Below the pieces are notes generated by a model that saw only the letters and a program-made list of their open reading frames with translations, did no database searches and had not been told where the DNA came from. From the NCBI GenBank assembly GCA_002482405.1, contig DLFX01000279.1, positions 4,963 through 12,151 of the forward strand: a DNA stretch of 7,189 nt, read 5' to 3'. This DNA is from Firmicutes bacterium UBA7709. GTDB taxonomy: Bacteria > Bacillota_A > Clostridia > Peptostreptococcales > Anaerovoracaceae. A program made the position numbers and the translations under genes. Shown here piece by piece: positions 6,338 through 7,189 of the stretch; position 1 is the stretch's first letter, and each line of letters opens with the position of its first letter.

Positions 6338-6949
6338 ATGGAGATTACATTAGAGAAGATCGAACTGGTCAAGGACAGAACTGGGGTGAGCTATAAAGAG
6401 GCAAAAGAGGCACTTGAAGCCGCAGAGGGGAGCGTAGTCGACGCCATCATAGATATCGAAGAATCCATCGACATCAAGAGCAAGAACAAGTTTGCCGAGC
6501 AGAGCTCACATATCGTTGACAAGGTAAAAGAGGCAATCAAAAAGGGGAACGTTGCCAAGATCATCGTCAAGAAAAACGATGAAGTGATCATGAATCTGCC
6601 CGTCAACGTCGGCATCGTCGGTACGGTACTGGCCCCCTGGGCGGCTGTCGCCGGCGTCATCGCGGCATTCGGCACAAAGTGCGTGATCGAACTGATAAAG
6701 GATGACGGAGAAATCATCGACATCAGCGAGATGGCTACCGACACCTTTGACGACGTAGTGGAAAAGGGCTCTGTCGTCGTCGATGAAGTGAAGAGCAAGA
6801 GCGCGGATGTCTTTGCCAACGTAAAGGCAAAGACCAGCGAAGCGATCAATAAGGCGAAAAAGACCGACGATGGGGAATGCAGCTGCGGAAGCGAAGAAGA
6901 ATGCGATGACAGCTGTTCCTGCGGAACCGGGGACGAAGAAAAAGAATAA
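6338..6949 (+). CDS. UBA-like plus DUF4342 domain protein with acidic cysteine-rich tail
   Basis: A 203-residue protein of unknown function. Residues about 5-42 (VKDRTGVSYKEAKEALEAAEGSV) resemble the UBA-like/TS-N fold at the N-terminus of EF-Ts. Residues about 55-125 match the DUF4342 pattern (VKEAIKKGNVAKIIVKKN...). They include a hydrophobic stretch at 89-113 (VNVGIVGTVLAPWAAVAGVI) that could insert in or lie on the membrane. Residues 145-175 form a lysine-rich amphipathic helix (VKSKSADVFANVKAKT). The tail 176-203 is acidic with five cysteines, C181, C183, C189, C193 and C195, as two CSCG motifs flanking a single Cys; this looks metal-binding or redox-active, by inference. GGAGG at 6326-6330 is 7 nt before the ATG. 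It starts 22 bp after recO and ends 31 bp before the synthetase gene. No signal peptide is seen. Confidence 0.82.
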   Translation: MEITLEKIELVKDRTGVSYKEAKEALEAAEGSVVDAIIDIEESIDIKSKNKFAEQSSHIVDKVKEAIKKGNVAKIIVKKNDEVIMNLPVNVGIVGTVLAPWAAVAGVIAAFGTKCVIELIKDDGEIIDISEMATDTFDDVVEKGSVVVDEVKSKSADVFANVKAKTSEAINKAKKTDDGECSCGSEEECDDSCSCGTGDEEKE

Positions 6950-6980
6950 TAAAGAGCAACAGCAGAAATGGTAGGTACTT

Positions 6981-7189
6981 ATGAGCAAAGAAGTTTCAAT
7001 GGACAAAATTACAGCACTGGCAAAATCGAGAGGGTTTATTTATCCGGGCTCGGAAATTTACGGAGGCCTGGCAAACACCTGGGACTATGGTCCGGTGGGT
7101 GTAGAACTGAAAAATAACGTAAAAAAAGCCTGGTGGAAGAAATTCGTTCAGGAGTCCAAATACAATGTGGGCCTCGATGCGGCCATCCT
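6981..7189 (+). CDS. glyQS: Glycyl-tRNA synthetase, single-chain type (5' part, cut by window edge)
   Basis: The first 69 codons plus two bases of a class II glycyl-tRNA synthetase are visible; the full enzyme is about 460 residues. It attaches glycine to tRNA-Gly using ATP. The stretch [14 protein letters not shown], then [13 protein letters not shown] and KKAWWKKFV, is characteristic of the homodimeric, eukaryote/archaeon-like enzyme also found in Clostridia, and unlike the GlyQ/GlyS two-subunit form. TAGG at 6972-6975 gives a weak binding site 5 nt before the ATG. The 31-bp gap after the DUF4342 gene is too short for a T-box leader, so any control must act further upstream. The symbol glyQS is used for such single-chain enzymes; some annotations use glyS. 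Confidence 0.95.
   Translation, partial: MSKEVSMDKITALAKSRGFIYPGSEIYGGLANTWDYGPVGVELKNNVKKAWWKKFVQESKYNVGLDAAI

Noticed and set aside
6950..6980. T-box riboswitch before the glycyl-tRNA synthetase gene.
   Set aside because: The gap is only 31 bp and has no T-box sequence, specifier stem or terminator.

Overview
The window reads as one co-directional block of bacterial housekeeping genes on the + strand, from a low-to-mid G+C Firmicute of the class Clostridia. This rests on three things: the order yqfD-phoH-ybeY-cdd-era-recO, a YqfD-type sporulation protein (known from endospore-forming lineages), and a single-chain glycyl-tRNA synthetase instead of the two-subunit type. A finer placement cannot be supported from the sequence alone. 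By eye, base composition is about half G+C in the genes. It is clearly AT-rich in two short places: the cdd-era gap and a patch near the 3' end of recO.

Layout, left to right: 3' part of yqfD (1-1017, cut by the window edge); phoH (971-1957, TTG start inside the end of yqfD); ybeY (1954-2409, ATGA overlap with phoH); cdd (2467-2844); an AT-rich 126-bp gap with two hairpin-forming inverted repeats (2845-2970); era (2971-3870); a secreted WG-repeat protein with a C-terminal copper-amine-oxidase-N-like 'stalk' domain (3894-5549); recO (5560-6315); a UBA-like plus DUF4342 protein with an acidic cysteine-rich tail (6338-6949); and the 5' end of the glycyl-tRNA synthetase gene (6981 to the edge). 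Gaps are otherwise under 60 bp and no convincing intrinsic terminator was seen, so much of the block is probably one operon or several overlapping transcription units.

Functionally, PhoH (YbeZ-like), YbeY and Era form a known group around 16S rRNA 3'-end maturation and 30S assembly. Cdd salvages pyrimidine nucleosides, RecO acts in RecF-pathway recombinational repair, and the synthetase charges tRNA-Gly. The two accessory members are the exported WG-repeat/stalk protein between era and recO and the DUF4342 protein between recO and the synthetase gene. Compared with the Bacillus/Clostridium order, pgpH (yqfF, between phoH and ybeY) and dgkA (between ybeY and cdd) are absent.

I see no insertion sequence, phage gene, CRISPR array, tRNA or rRNA, and no clear sign of a new multi-gene system. 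The points worth a second look are the accessory insertion, the cysteine tail, the cdd-era hairpins, a promoter-like site inside recO, and the altered gene order.
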